A program made the position numbers and the translations under genes. A stretch of 11,343 nt of DNA. Source: an uncultured Bacteroidota bacterium. GTDB taxonomy: Bacteria; Bacteroidota; Bacteroidia; Chitinophagales; Chitinophagaceae. The first letter of the stretch is position 1. Each line of letters begins with the position of its first letter. Under the pieces are notes generated by a model. It saw only the letters and a list, made by a program, of their open reading frames with translations, was not told where the DNA came from and did no database searches. Positions 1 to 6,461 of the stretch are shown piece by piece. The stretch lies in NCBI GenBank assembly GCA_903851455.1, contig CAINOM010000593.1, positions 1 to 11,343 on the forward strand, read 5' to 3'.

Positions 1-40
1 AAAAAAGAAACCCTTGAAAGTCGCTACTATCAAGGGTTTC
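1..40 (-). terminator. Rho-independent terminator of the tRNA-Lys gene
   Basis: An 11-bp perfect inverted repeat (arms GAAACCCTTGA at 7-17 and TCAAGGGTTTC at 30-40) encloses a 12-nt loop. On the minus strand it is followed by six T residues (the A-run at 1-6). It starts 12 nt after the 3' end of the tRNA. This is the classical intrinsic-terminator layout and gives the tRNA its own transcript end. Confidence 0.85.
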
Positions 41-52
41 AAATGTAAACTG

Positions 53-126
53 TGGTCCCTCAGGGACTCGAACCCTGGACCCGCTGATTAAGAGTCAGCT
101 GCTCTAACCAACTGAGCTAAAAGACC
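53..126 (-). tRNA. tRNA-Lys (anticodon CTT)
   Basis: The minus strand folds as a 74-nt cloverleaf. The acceptor stem pairs GGTCTTT with AGGGACC (with G-T pairs near the base) and the discriminator base is A. The D-arm region reads AGCTCAGTTGG. The anticodon stem CTGA/TCAG encloses the loop CTCTTAA, so the anticodon is CTT, reading AAG lysine codons. The T-arm contains GGTTCGAGTCC. The 3' CCA is not encoded: the bases after the discriminator read CAG. The gene forms its own small unit with a promoter at 142-171 and a terminator at 1-40. There is no integrase or duplicated tRNA end nearby, so I see no sign that it serves as an attachment site. Confidence 0.97.
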
Positions 127-141
127 ATTAATTTGGGAGTG

Positions 142-171
142 CAAATGTAAAAGAAAAATCGTTACCCCAAA
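142..171 (-). promoter_or_regulatory. Promoter of the tRNA-Lys gene
   Basis: Read on the minus strand, TACATTTG (142-149) matches the Bacteroidota -7 consensus TAnnTTTG exactly. TTTG (168-171) lies 18 nt upstream as the -33 element. The -7 element is 15 nt from the mature tRNA 5' end, which leaves room for a short 5' leader. Assignment rests on consensus and spacing only. Confidence 0.7.
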
Positions 172-239
172 AATGTTATTCTAAAAAACACGGCCCGTAT
201 TTTAATAAAGCCGCTGTGAGTATCTTTTTGCCTCATTAT

Positions 240-270
240 TTTGCATTAACAATCAATTAACCTAGTTTTG
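240..270 (+). promoter_or_regulatory. Promoter of the first adhesin-E-like gene
   Basis: TTTG (240-243) and TAGTTTTG (263-270) are separated by 19 nt and match the Bacteroidota -33/-7 consensus. The gene's ATG is 20 nt downstream of the -7 element, so the leader would be short. Nearly the same sequence recurs at 750-779 before the paralog, which supports a functional, co-duplicated element. Confidence 0.7.
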
Positions 271-290
271 GCCGAAATTTTTCTCGAATT

Positions 291-731
291 ATGAAATCAC
301 TATTGATCTTATTAACCTTCACTACTTGCTCATTCCAGGCCCTCTCCCAGGATGTTTTTATTGGCACCACCAAAGACAAAGTAGTCAGCTATTACATCAT
401 GTCCATACGCCACAGCAAAGGCGGGGCAATGGATGTTTTTGAGCGTGTAAAGCCTACAGATGGACAGCTTCAGACGTTTCGCAAGCAACTGATAGAACAA
501 AGAACGAAGGAAAAACTGGAAACTGACGGCTTTGAAAAGGTAGCCTACTACCGGCGCAGGATACAGTACAATTGTAAAGGCAAGGTTTACCGCATTCGCG
601 AGTGTACCTACTACGACATCAACGGAAAGGAAATCAGCACTAACGACCCTGACCCATCTGAATCTGCAAAGTGGGAATTTGTACCCCCTGCTACCATGCG
701 TGAGGTGGAATTTAACAAGACCTGCAATTAG
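291..731 (+). CDS. Exported surface-adhesin E-like protein, copy 1
   Basis: This 146-residue protein has a signal peptide (residues 1-19, likely cleaved at ALS|QD). The rest has the layout of the surface-adhesin protein E family: an N-terminal strand region with VSYYIMSI (32-39), then FERVKP (50-55), YYRRRIQYNC (86-95), RIRECTYYDINGKEIS (101-116), a conserved Trp (W128) and the ending VPPATMRE...C (C145). Cysteines 95, 105 and 145 may form disulfides. Family members are small secreted or surface proteins; in Haemophilus, protein E binds host matrix proteins, but no such role can be inferred here. The start is the ATG just after a good promoter; there is no Shine-Dalgarno sequence, as is usual in this phylum. 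It is about two thirds identical to the gene directly downstream, without gaps. Family assignment is from remembered motifs, not a search. Confidence 0.72.
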   Translation: MKSLLILLTFTTCSFQALSQDVFIGTTKDKVVSYYIMSIRHSKGGAMDVFERVKPTDGQLQTFRKQLIEQRTKEKLETDGFEKVAYYRRRIQYNCKGKVYRIRECTYYDINGKEISTNDPDPSESAKWEFVPPATMREVEFNKTCN

Positions 732-749
732 TGAGCATCGCCGTCATGA

Positions 750-779
750 TCTGCATTAACGGCAATTGACTTATTTTTG
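750..779 (+). promoter_or_regulatory. Promoter of the second adhesin-E-like gene
   Basis: TATTTTTG (772-779) matches TAnnTTTG, with TCTG (750-753) 18 nt upstream as a weaker -33 element. The stretch shares GCATTAAC, CAATT and AC with the promoter at 240-270 and differs mainly by one missing base, so it looks like a duplicated copy. Its -7 element covers a TTG at 777 that is in frame with the gene, which argues against that codon as the translation start. Confidence 0.6.
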
Positions 780-788
780 AATAAAACC

Positions 789-1238
789 ATGCAGGTCGTG
801 AAGTCACTCGTGATATTACTTGCCGTTACCTTTTGCTCATTCCAGGCCATATGCCAGGAGGTTTTCCTTGGCGCTACAAAGGATAAGGTAACTAGCTATT
901 ATATCATGTCCATCAAGCGTAACAGCAACGGAGCCGTGGATGTTTTTGAACGTGTAAAGCCCGCTGATGGCCAGCTCCAGGTGTTTCGCCAACAGGTGAT
1001 CGCGCTGCGAAAACGAGAGAAAATGGATATTGATGGTTTTGAGAAACTAGGTTATTATCGCCGCCGCATACAATATAGCTGTGGCGGGAAATTGTTCCGC
1101 CTGCGTGAGTGCACTTACTACGACATCTACGGAAAAGAAATAAGCAGCGTAGACCCGGAGCAGTCGGAAGCCGTAAGATGGGAGCCGGTGCCTCCTTCTA
1201 CCATGCGCGAATTAGAATTCAACAAAGCCTGCAGGTAA
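789..1238 (+). CDS. Exported surface-adhesin E-like protein, copy 2
   Basis: This is a paralog of the preceding gene and shares all its landmarks: a signal peptide ending before QEV, the YYIMSI block, FERVKPADGQLQ, YYRRRIQYSC, LRECTYYDIYGKEIS, the Trp in RWEPVPP, and the final Cys. The open frame extends to a TTG at 777, but that codon lies inside the -7 promoter element. Two starts are plausible: ATG at 789 (149 residues, used here), or GTG at 798, which gives 146 residues and aligns exactly with the first residue of copy 1. The leader is therefore very short, perhaps almost leaderless. The stop is only 2 nt from the stop of the convergent mtaB gene, with no hairpin between them. The function is unknown beyond being a small secreted protein. 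Confidence 0.72.
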   Translation: MQVVKSLVILLAVTFCSFQAICQEVFLGATKDKVTSYYIMSIKRNSNGAVDVFERVKPADGQLQVFRQQVIALRKREKMDIDGFEKLGYYRRRIQYSCGGKLFRLRECTYYDIYGKEISSVDPEQSEAVRWEPVPPSTMRELEFNKACR

Positions 1239-1240
1239 AC

Positions 1241-2521
1241 TTATAACTTCCAGTCGATGATCTGCTTCTCCCACTCCTTGCGGTATGGGGTCTCCACTTT
1301 AATATAGTTATCGGTAAAGCCTTCCATCATGGCGTTCTTTCCCGCAATCTCAAACAACACCTTGCGCGTGGCGCCGCGATGCTGCTCGGTGAAGTATTGC
1401 ATCTTCTGATAGGAAAGATTACGTAGTATCTTGTTGCGCTCATTGCGCACATGCACCGGCACTATTGGCTTTATATTGGGGGCAAGTGTATTGGTCCGCT
1501 CTGAATAGGTGAACACATGCAGGTACGACACCTCGATGCGATGCAGGAAATCATAGGTCTCTCTGAAGTCATCATCGCTTTCCGAAGGGAAGCCAGTGAT
1601 CACATCAGCACCTATACAGCAGTGTGGCATCAGCTGCTTTATCTGCGCTACCCTATCTTCATACAGCTCACGCTTGTACCTGCGGCGCATAAGGCCTAAT
1701 ATCTTGTCGCTGCCGCTTTGCAACGGAAGATGAAAATGAGGCATAAACAACCTGGACTGCGCCACAAACGCGATGATCTCATTGGTAAGCAGATTGGGCT
1801 CTATCGATGATATGCGGATACGAGCTATGCCTTGCTCTTCATCCATCGCTTGTATCAACTCATAAAATGAACTGTTTCGTGTTTTTCCGCCATCAGCTCC
1901 CTTTCCAAAATCGCCTAAGTTGATCCCTGTAAGTACGATTTCTTTAGTGCCCGCAGCAGCAAGCTCACGCATGTTGCGCAGCACGCCTTCTATACTGTCG
2001 CTCCGGCTGTGGCCGCGGGCAAGCGGAATGGTGCAAAAACTGCAGTTATAATCGCAGCCGTCCTGCACCTTCAGAAAGGCACGGGTGCGGTCATTGGCCG
2101 AGAAAGAGCTATGAAATCCCCCTACTTCTTCTATATCGCACGAACATATTTTGGCTCCGCCACCGTCCGCGGGTCCTTTGGTTATTTCCTTCAGATGTTT
2201 AGCTAAATTGAATTTTTCGGCAGCGCCAAGCACAAGGTCTACACCGTCTATCTGCGCTATCTCCTTAGGCTTTAGCTGTGCATAGCAGCCGGTTATTACT
2301 ACCATCGCCTGTGGCGCACGCTTCTGTATGCGGCGCACGATCATACGGCACTCCTTGTCTGCATTCTCTGTTACCGAGCAAGTGTTGATCACATATACAT
2401 CGGCCTCTTCGTCAAAATCCTTTTTCACAAAACCGTCAGCCTCCAGTGTTCGCGTAAGCGTAGAGGTCTCTGAATAGTTGAGTTTACAACCTAAAGTATG
2501 GAAGGCTACGGTTTTGCCCAT
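1241..2521 (-). CDS. mtaB: tRNA (t6A37) methylthiotransferase MtaB
   Basis: This radical-SAM enzyme adds a methylthio group to t6A at position 37 of tRNAs reading ANN codons, giving ms2t6A. The N-terminal methylthiotransferase domain begins FHTLGCKLNYSE, and Cys12, Cys48 (NTCSVT) and Cys79 (TGCYAQ) are the usual ligands of the auxiliary [4Fe-4S] cluster. The radical-SAM motif CDYNCSFC supplies Cys156, Cys160 and Cys163 for the second cluster, followed by the family-typical IPLARGHSRS. LPLQSGSDKIL and ITGFPSE match MiaB/MtaB enzymes, and LGCKLNYSE with the SFCTIP context favours MtaB over MiaB or RimO. The C-terminus (about 380-426) resembles a short TRAM RNA-binding domain. The length of 426 residues is normal. 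The start is an ATG about 38 nt after a candidate -7 element. Confidence 0.93.
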   Translation of the reverse strand: MGKTVAFHTLGCKLNYSETSTLTRTLEADGFVKKDFDEEADVYVINTCSVTENADKECRMIVRRIQKRAPQAMVVITGCYAQLKPKEIAQIDGVDLVLGAAEKFNLAKHLKEITKGPADGGGAKICSCDIEEVGGFHSSFSANDRTRAFLKVQDGCDYNCSFCTIPLARGHSRSDSIEGVLRNMRELAAAGTKEIVLTGINLGDFGKGADGGKTRNSSFYELIQAMDEEQGIARIRISSIEPNLLTNEIIAFVAQSRLFMPHFHLPLQSGSDKILGLMRRRYKRELYEDRVAQIKQLMPHCCIGADVITGFPSESDDDFRETYDFLHRIEVSYLHVFTYSERTNTLAPNIKPIVPVHVRNERNKILRNLSYQKMQYFTEQHRGATRKVLFEIAGKNAMMEGFTDNYIKVETPYRKEWEKQIIDWKL

Positions 2522-2559
2522 ACAAATGTCTGATTTACCCCATTGGTAAGTTGGGGGTG

Positions 2560-2567
2560 CAAAACTA
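2560..2567 (-). promoter_or_regulatory. Candidate -7 element for mtaB
   Basis: TAGTTTTG on the minus strand matches the Bacteroidota -7 consensus perfectly and predicts a leader of roughly 30 nt before the mtaB ATG. No convincing -33 TTG lies at the expected distance, so this is a partial match. I could not find an equally good element for the divergent lipoprotein gene in the same 91-nt interval. Confidence 0.45.
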
Positions 2568-2612
2568 CGGTAATATTACATTCTTAGGCACAGCATTTGC
2601 AATACTTTATGT

Positions 2613-3179
2613 ATGAGGAAGATAGCAGCATCAGTGATCGTAGCGATGGTTTTCATATTGCCATCCTGTATTAAGGTAAACCCTTTAGGAAACATCAATG
2701 TAAAATTCCCCTACAGCCAGCAGGTAACAATACCCGAAGTAGCAGGGGATACTTTTGGTACCGCGCTGCCCATTGCGGGAATTGCCATATCTCTACCGGC
2801 AGTTCCGATGGTCACCAATTCGCAACAGTATATTACCCAGTACAACACTTCAGCAAGCAAAATAACTAGCGTAGATCTTGACAGTTTTGCATTGCAGATA
2901 TTATCGCCGGGTAATCAGAACTTCGATTTCTTAGACAGTGTACAACTATATATCTCAGCGCCATCGCAACCGGAGGTTCTTGTTGCATATGCCTACAACG
3001 TGCCAAAGGGACAGGCAACGTTAAACCTCACAACAATGACCAACGTGAACCTGAAAAGCTACTTCATCCAGGACACGGTATACCTGAGGCTGAACACCCA
3101 CGTAAACGCCGTACCGGCAACCGGCACGCAACTCAACATGTACTCGGTATTTCACATGCTCGCAGACCTTCTTGGCTAG
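2613..3179 (+). CDS. Predicted lipoprotein of unknown function
   Basis: This 188-residue protein has a lipoprotein signal: basic MRK, a hydrophobic stretch, and the lipobox LPSC with the acylated cysteine at residue 19. The mature part is rich in Ser, Thr, Val and Asn, contains no further Cys and has alternating hydrophobic residues (for example DSVQLYISA and VLVAYAYNVP), suggesting a beta-sandwich. I do not recognise a named family. It probably sits on the inner leaflet of the outer membrane or on the surface. It is transcribed alone, divergently from mtaB. Its TAG stop overlaps the TAG stop of the convergent barrel gene through a shared palindromic CTAG (3176-3179). Confidence 0.8.
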   Translation: MRKIAASVIVAMVFILPSCIKVNPLGNINVKFPYSQQVTIPEVAGDTFGTALPIAGIAISLPAVPMVTNSQQYITQYNTSASKITSVDLDSFALQILSPGNQNFDFLDSVQLYISAPSQPEVLVAYAYNVPKGQATLNLTTMTNVNLKSYFIQDTVYLRLNTHVNAVPATGTQLNMYSVFHMLADLLG

Positions 3180-4012
3180 AAGCGGTAGCCGATGCGGAAA
3201 CCACCCTGAGCAATAAATGCAGTGTTTTGGTTCAATCCACCCACGCGGTTCATATAGCTGAAACCGAGGCCCAGCTCAAGGCCGAGGTAAACATGCGGGC
3301 TCGGATTAATATTCAGGGAATTGTTCACTACAATACCAAGCATGAAGTGCGACTGTGTCTGGTATGAGGAAGGATTGCCAGAAGAAGGATCATAATACGT
3401 CGATGATTTTTGTCCATCTGCGATAACAAGCGAAGGCCCTACCGCGTAACGAACTATCCCGAAACTTCCCGTCGGGTATACCTTTATTCCTGGCATTGCA
3501 TAAAACATAGCATCCTGGTGCCCATTTACGGTAGAACCACTGGCCGCGTCATAATACGTACTGTTCAGGTTGAGCGTCAGCGCCGTGGGCAGGTAAAAAG
3601 CGATAACGCCCTTTTTATCTATCGCCCGCTCATAGCTAAGACCGAGGCCAAGACCGTTTTCACTGAACTGCATGGGAGAGATAGCCAGGACATTTGTTTT
3701 ATAAGCCGACTTCGGTTCTGCAGCAGAGCCATCGTCGTCTTTGCGATGACGCGATGAACGGGGAGTGCGCACACCATCAAAGGAGTCCTCGCTTCCATTC
3801 TGATAAACGATCTTCGCGACCTCGGCCTTCACGATAGTATATTCAGGGCCTGTCTGGTTGTCAAATCGCAGGTATGTGACCGTCTTGGTGCCAACGCTCT
3901 TTATCTTTGCTTCGATAACTTCGCCGTCTCTCTTGTGTATCTTGTCCTGGGCCCATGCGGATCCAAATAATGCTGTTGCTACCAGGGAAAATAGAAGTGT
4001 TTTAAACTGCAT
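3176..4012 (-). CDS. Exported outer-membrane beta-barrel-like protein, copy 2
   Basis: This 278-residue protein has a signal peptide (MQFKTLLF...AWA|QD, cleavage after residue 21). A domain of about 60 residues follows with the pattern DKIHKRDGEVIEAKI, RFDNQTGPEYTI and KIVYQNG, which is also present in the neighbouring paralog. After a charged low-complexity linker (SSRHRKDDDG), the remainder has alternating hydrophobic strands, Tyr/Gly-rich turns and the final GYRF, a C-terminal aromatic residue typical of outer-membrane barrels. The reading frame extends to a TTG at 4036, but the ATG at 4012 is a better start because it directly opens the signal peptide. It lies 32 nt downstream of its paralog and is probably cotranscribed with it. 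Function unknown. Confidence 0.8.
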   Translation of the reverse strand: MQFKTLLFSLVATALFGSAWAQDKIHKRDGEVIEAKIKSVGTKTVTYLRFDNQTGPEYTIVKAEVAKIVYQNGSEDSFDGVRTPRSSRHRKDDDGSAAEPKSAYKTNVLAISPMQFSENGLGLGLSYERAIDKKGVIAFYLPTALTLNLNSTYYDAASGSTVNGHQDAMFYAMPGIKVYPTGSFGIVRYAVGPSLVIADGQKSSTYYDPSSGNPSSYQTQSHFMLGIVVNNSLNINPSPHVYLGLELGLGFSYMNRVGGLNQNTAFIAQGGFRIGYRF

Positions 4013-4044
4013 AATCTGCTGTTTTAAGAGGTTCAAGAATGTTT

Positions 4045-4941
4045 TTAGTACCGGTATCCGACTTTAAACCCGAACTGGATGAAAGGTCCGGCAAGTCCGG
4101 CAAGTATCGCATCGTAATTTGAGTGGCGGTTGTCTGAGAAAGGTATGCCGCTGGCAAGATCAATAGCCATATAAAAGTGCCTGGTCGCTGTGATGTTTAT
4201 TGAATTGGACAGCATAAGTCCAAACATAGAATAATGATAAGTATCGTATGGCGAACCAGTATTCTCGTTATACACACCCAGCGGCTCACTGCCAAAATTG
4301 CAAAACAGCGATAGCCCCAGTGAATACCTGACCCGCTCCCTGTTAGTGGCAGGGTAAAACTTTACGCCCGGCATAAAGAAAACAGAGTGGTAACTGCCGC
4401 TATAATTTGTATAACCTGAACCACTATAGCTATAGAAGTAATTATTAAAGTCCTTGTTTGAGGTAAAGCTCATGAGGATGGGCAGGTTGAGGCCTATATG
4501 GCCGTGCTTATCCAACAACCGCTCATAACATATGCCGATCCCCACATCGTTCATAGAACCGTCAACTGATACTGAGTATGCAGCAGGCGTGATCGACAGG
4601 AAGTTATCGCCAAATCTTTTCTTTGCGTCTTTTCCGTTCTTTGCGCTGCCGCTTTTGCCCCCCTCACCCTTTGTGTGTTCCCCTCGTTGGCTATGTGTTT
4701 CAAAGTAGTCGGTCGTTCCATTTTGATAAACGATCTTGATCACTTCCTTTTTGAGGATCGTATATTCAGGGCCATCCTGGTTATCAAAGCGCTTATAAAC
4801 GACTGCAGCTGGTTCCACCTTCTTTACCCTGGCTTCAATAACGCCGCCATCGGCTTTATATATTTTGTCCTGCGCACGGGCAGCAACCGAAATAGCTATG
4901 GAGGCGATAAAAAGTAATAAAACTCTTGACAGGTAGTTCAT
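4045..4941 (-). CDS. Exported outer-membrane beta-barrel-like protein, copy 1
   Basis: This 298-residue protein is first in a two-gene unit. The signal peptide ends at ARA|QD (residue 23). The shared N-terminal domain reads DKIYKADGGVIEARV, then KRFDNQDGPEYTI and KIVYQNGTTDYF. A Lys/Gly/Ser-rich linker (about 85-108) follows, then a barrel-like region beginning FLSITPAAYSV and ending GYRY. Similarity to the downstream paralog is high in the N-terminal domain and weaker in the barrel, suggesting the small domain is the more constrained part. A perfect 9-nt tandem repeat (TCCGGCAAG twice, 4087-4104) encodes LAGLAG near the C-terminus. I found no TAnnTTTG element directly upstream. Role unknown; outer-membrane location is inferred. 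Confidence 0.8.
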   Translation of the reverse strand: MNYLSRVLLLFIASIAISVAARAQDKIYKADGGVIEARVKKVEPAAVVYKRFDNQDGPEYTILKKEVIKIVYQNGTTDYFETHSQRGEHTKGEGGKSGSAKNGKDAKKRFGDNFLSITPAAYSVSVDGSMNDVGIGICYERLLDKHGHIGLNLPILMSFTSNKDFNNYFYSYSGSGYTNYSGSYHSVFFMPGVKFYPATNRERVRYSLGLSLFCNFGSEPLGVYNENTGSPYDTYHYSMFGLMLSNSINITATRHFYMAIDLASGIPFSDNRHSNYDAILAGLAGPFIQFGFKVGYRY

Positions 4942-4962
4942 AATCGATTCCGTTTTTTATGG

Positions 4963-5160
4963 TTACTCTAGCAATATTCTCGACGTCACACGTTCTCCGT
5001 TCGCCACCGCAGTTACAAAGTAAACGCCGGGCGGGCTATCTAATTGTATTTGGGTGTCTGTATTTGTGAAAGATACTATTTCTTTTACTTTTTCACTAAG
5101 TGCGTTTGTCGTGATTATTGTAGCGTCTTCTTTCGCGCATGCCCCTACCCAATAAGCTAA
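4963..5160 (-). pseudogene. Orphan T9SS type A C-terminal sorting domain (gene remnant)
   Basis: The minus strand is open for 65 codons before a TAA at 4963-4965, but the frame has no ATG and meets an in-frame TAG (5161-5163) just upstream, inside the end of purM. The translation is unmistakable at its end: AKEDATIITT, SEKVKEIVSFTNTD, then SPPGVYFVTAVANGE and the ending SRILLE. Spaced strands followed by the GVYFV block and a short ending are the hallmark of the C-terminal signal by which cargo proteins pass the type IX secretion system. The conserved part begins almost exactly where purM ends, so the body of the cargo gene appears deleted. The tail itself has no stop or frameshift, which suggests recent loss. 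The proximal residues (LAYWVGAC) do not resemble the family. Confidence 0.75.
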
Positions 5161-6329
5161 CTATACACAAACCTCCCGTGCTCACTCTCCACCACCACCT
5201 CTTTCTTCTCCGCAGTTTCCACATAGCCAGATACTTGTGCATCTATGTTGAAGCTTTTTGATATCTGTATTATTCCTGCTGCGGTGTCTTTATCAGTAAA
5301 TATTTCCAGCCGCTGGCCCATGTTGAAGACCTGGTACATCTCCTTCCAGTCGGTACCTGCCGATTGTTGTATCATATTAAATAACGGCGGTATGGGCAGT
5401 AAATTATTCTTTACCACCCTTAGCGGTGCCGGCAGATAATGCAGGCATTTACTCTGCCCTCCTCCGCTGCAATGAATGATACCATGTATCTTGTCAAAGT
5501 GCTGCTGTAATACTTTCAGTACCACGGGCGCATAGGTGCGCGTAGGAGAGAGTATCATCTTCCCCACATTCAGCGGAGTTTCGGTAGCATCTGTTACCGC
5601 ATACTTGCCGTTGTATATAACTTCGTCCGGCAGATTAGGATCTACACTCTCCGGGTACTTCTTAGCATATTCCTTTCTCAGCATCTCGTGGCGGGCGCTG
5701 GTGAGGCCATTACTGCCCATGCCGCTGTTGTATTTGTCTTCGTAGGTTGCCTGTCCGTAGCTGGCAAGGGAAACGACGACATCTCCTGCGCGCATATTCT
5801 CTGTGGTTACCAGCTTACTCCGCTCCATACGACATCCCATAGTACCATCTACGATCACGGTCCGAACCACATCTCCTACATCCGCTGTTTCCCCACCCAG
5901 GAAGTGGACATCTATGCCATAGTCTTTCAGTTTATCAAAGTAAGCCTGCGTGCCATTTATCAATGCCGATATAACGTCTCCGGGTATAAGATGCTTATTC
6001 CGACCTATGGTAGAGGAATAGGTAAATGGCCCGGTAGCGCCCACACACAGCAGGTCGTCAATGTTCATTACGATGCTGTCTATGGCTATACCTTGCCACA
6101 CACTCATGTCGCCCGTTTCTTTCCAGTAGAGGTAAGCAAGAATTGACTTAGTTCCGGCACCATCGGCATGCATCAGGTTACAGTACGCAGGGTCATTTCC
6201 CCAATAGTCGGGATACACTTTGCAAAATGCATTCGGGAATAACCCCTTGTCGAGTTTGGCTACCGCCTTGTGTACGTCTTCTTTCTGCGCGGAAACACCC
6301 CGCTGGTTATAACGATTATTATCAGCCAT
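5157..6329 (-). CDS. purM: Phosphoribosylformylglycinamidine cyclo-ligase (AIR synthase)
   Basis: This enzyme closes the imidazole ring in purine synthesis, converting FGAM to AIR with ATP in the cytoplasm. Motifs in order: HADGAGTKS (54-62), IDDLLCVGA (90-98, the metal-binding aspartates), GGETAD (145-150), SGMGSNGLTSARH (202-214), SPTRTYAP (261-268), HCSGGG (286-291) and FNMGQRLEIF near the C-terminus. At 390 residues it is longer than the roughly 345-residue E. coli enzyme and divergent in several motifs (CSGGGQSK rather than TGGGF), which fits the form found in Bacteroidota. It is transcribed alone, divergently from the DUF1003 gene, with no other purine genes adjacent. The 3' end abuts the T9SS tail remnant. 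Confidence 0.9.
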   Translation of the reverse strand: MADNNRYNQRGVSAQKEDVHKAVAKLDKGLFPNAFCKVYPDYWGNDPAYCNLMHADGAGTKSILAYLYWKETGDMSVWQGIAIDSIVMNIDDLLCVGATGPFTYSSTIGRNKHLIPGDVISALINGTQAYFDKLKDYGIDVHFLGGETADVGDVVRTVIVDGTMGCRMERSKLVTTENMRAGDVVVSLASYGQATYEDKYNSGMGSNGLTSARHEMLRKEYAKKYPESVDPNLPDEVIYNGKYAVTDATETPLNVGKMILSPTRTYAPVVLKVLQQHFDKIHGIIHCSGGGQSKCLHYLPAPLRVVKNNLLPIPPLFNMIQQSAGTDWKEMYQVFNMGQRLEIFTDKDTAAGIIQISKSFNIDAQVSGYVETAEKKEVVVESEHGRFVYS

Positions 6330-6359
6330 TTATTAAGTTCTGGTCTTTTGTTATGCGCT

Positions 6360-6376
6360 CAAAAGTAACACTTTTG
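6360..6376 (-). promoter_or_regulatory. Candidate purM -7 element within an inverted repeat
   Basis: On the minus strand TACTTTTG (6360-6367) is a perfect TAnnTTTG element about 30 nt before the purM ATG. It forms one arm of a 7-3-7 inverted repeat (CAAAAGT, aac, ACTTTTG; 6360-6376). Symmetry covering a -7 element is what a repressor operator would look like, but no regulator gene is nearby and no -33 element is evident. The promoter call is moderate, the operator call weak. Confidence 0.4.
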
Positions 6377-6407
6377 GAAAGAAGGCGTAGTCGGGAGATA
6401 ACAATAT

Positions 6408-6427
6408 CAGTTTAAACTGTATCTTTC
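6408..6427 (+). promoter_or_regulatory. Candidate promoter and palindrome before the DUF1003 gene
   Basis: A perfect 12-bp palindrome CAGTTTAAACTG (6408-6419) is followed directly by TATCTTTC (6420-6427), one base off the -7 consensus TAnnTTTG. The ATG follows 34 nt later. There is no good -33 element. The palindrome could bind a regulator or be chance. Confidence 0.3.
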
Positions 6428-6461
6428 TCTGAAATTATTCTAAAACCTAAAAAAATCTCGT

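Noticed and set aside
53..126. tRNA-Lys as an integration site, or as a functional partner of nearby mtaB
   Set aside because: No integrase, flanking repeat or island composition is seen. MtaB acts on tRNAs genome-wide, so proximity is likely chance.
2535..2549. Small TTACC/GGTAA hairpin in the mtaB leader
   Set aside because: A five-base-pair stem is too weak to claim regulation.
4087..4104. Perfect 9-nt tandem repeat TCCGGCAAG
   Set aside because: Only two copies, in frame inside a barrel gene; probably a simple duplication.
5157..5163. Possible programmed frameshift fusing purM to the T9SS sorting domain
   Set aside because: No slippery heptamer is visible and the sorting-domain frame has a TAG at 5161-5163; PurM is cytosolic and would have no use for this signal.
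5688..6146. Plus-strand open frame of 152 codons opposite purM
   Set aside because: Shadow of purM; the purM frame carries all the conserved motifs.
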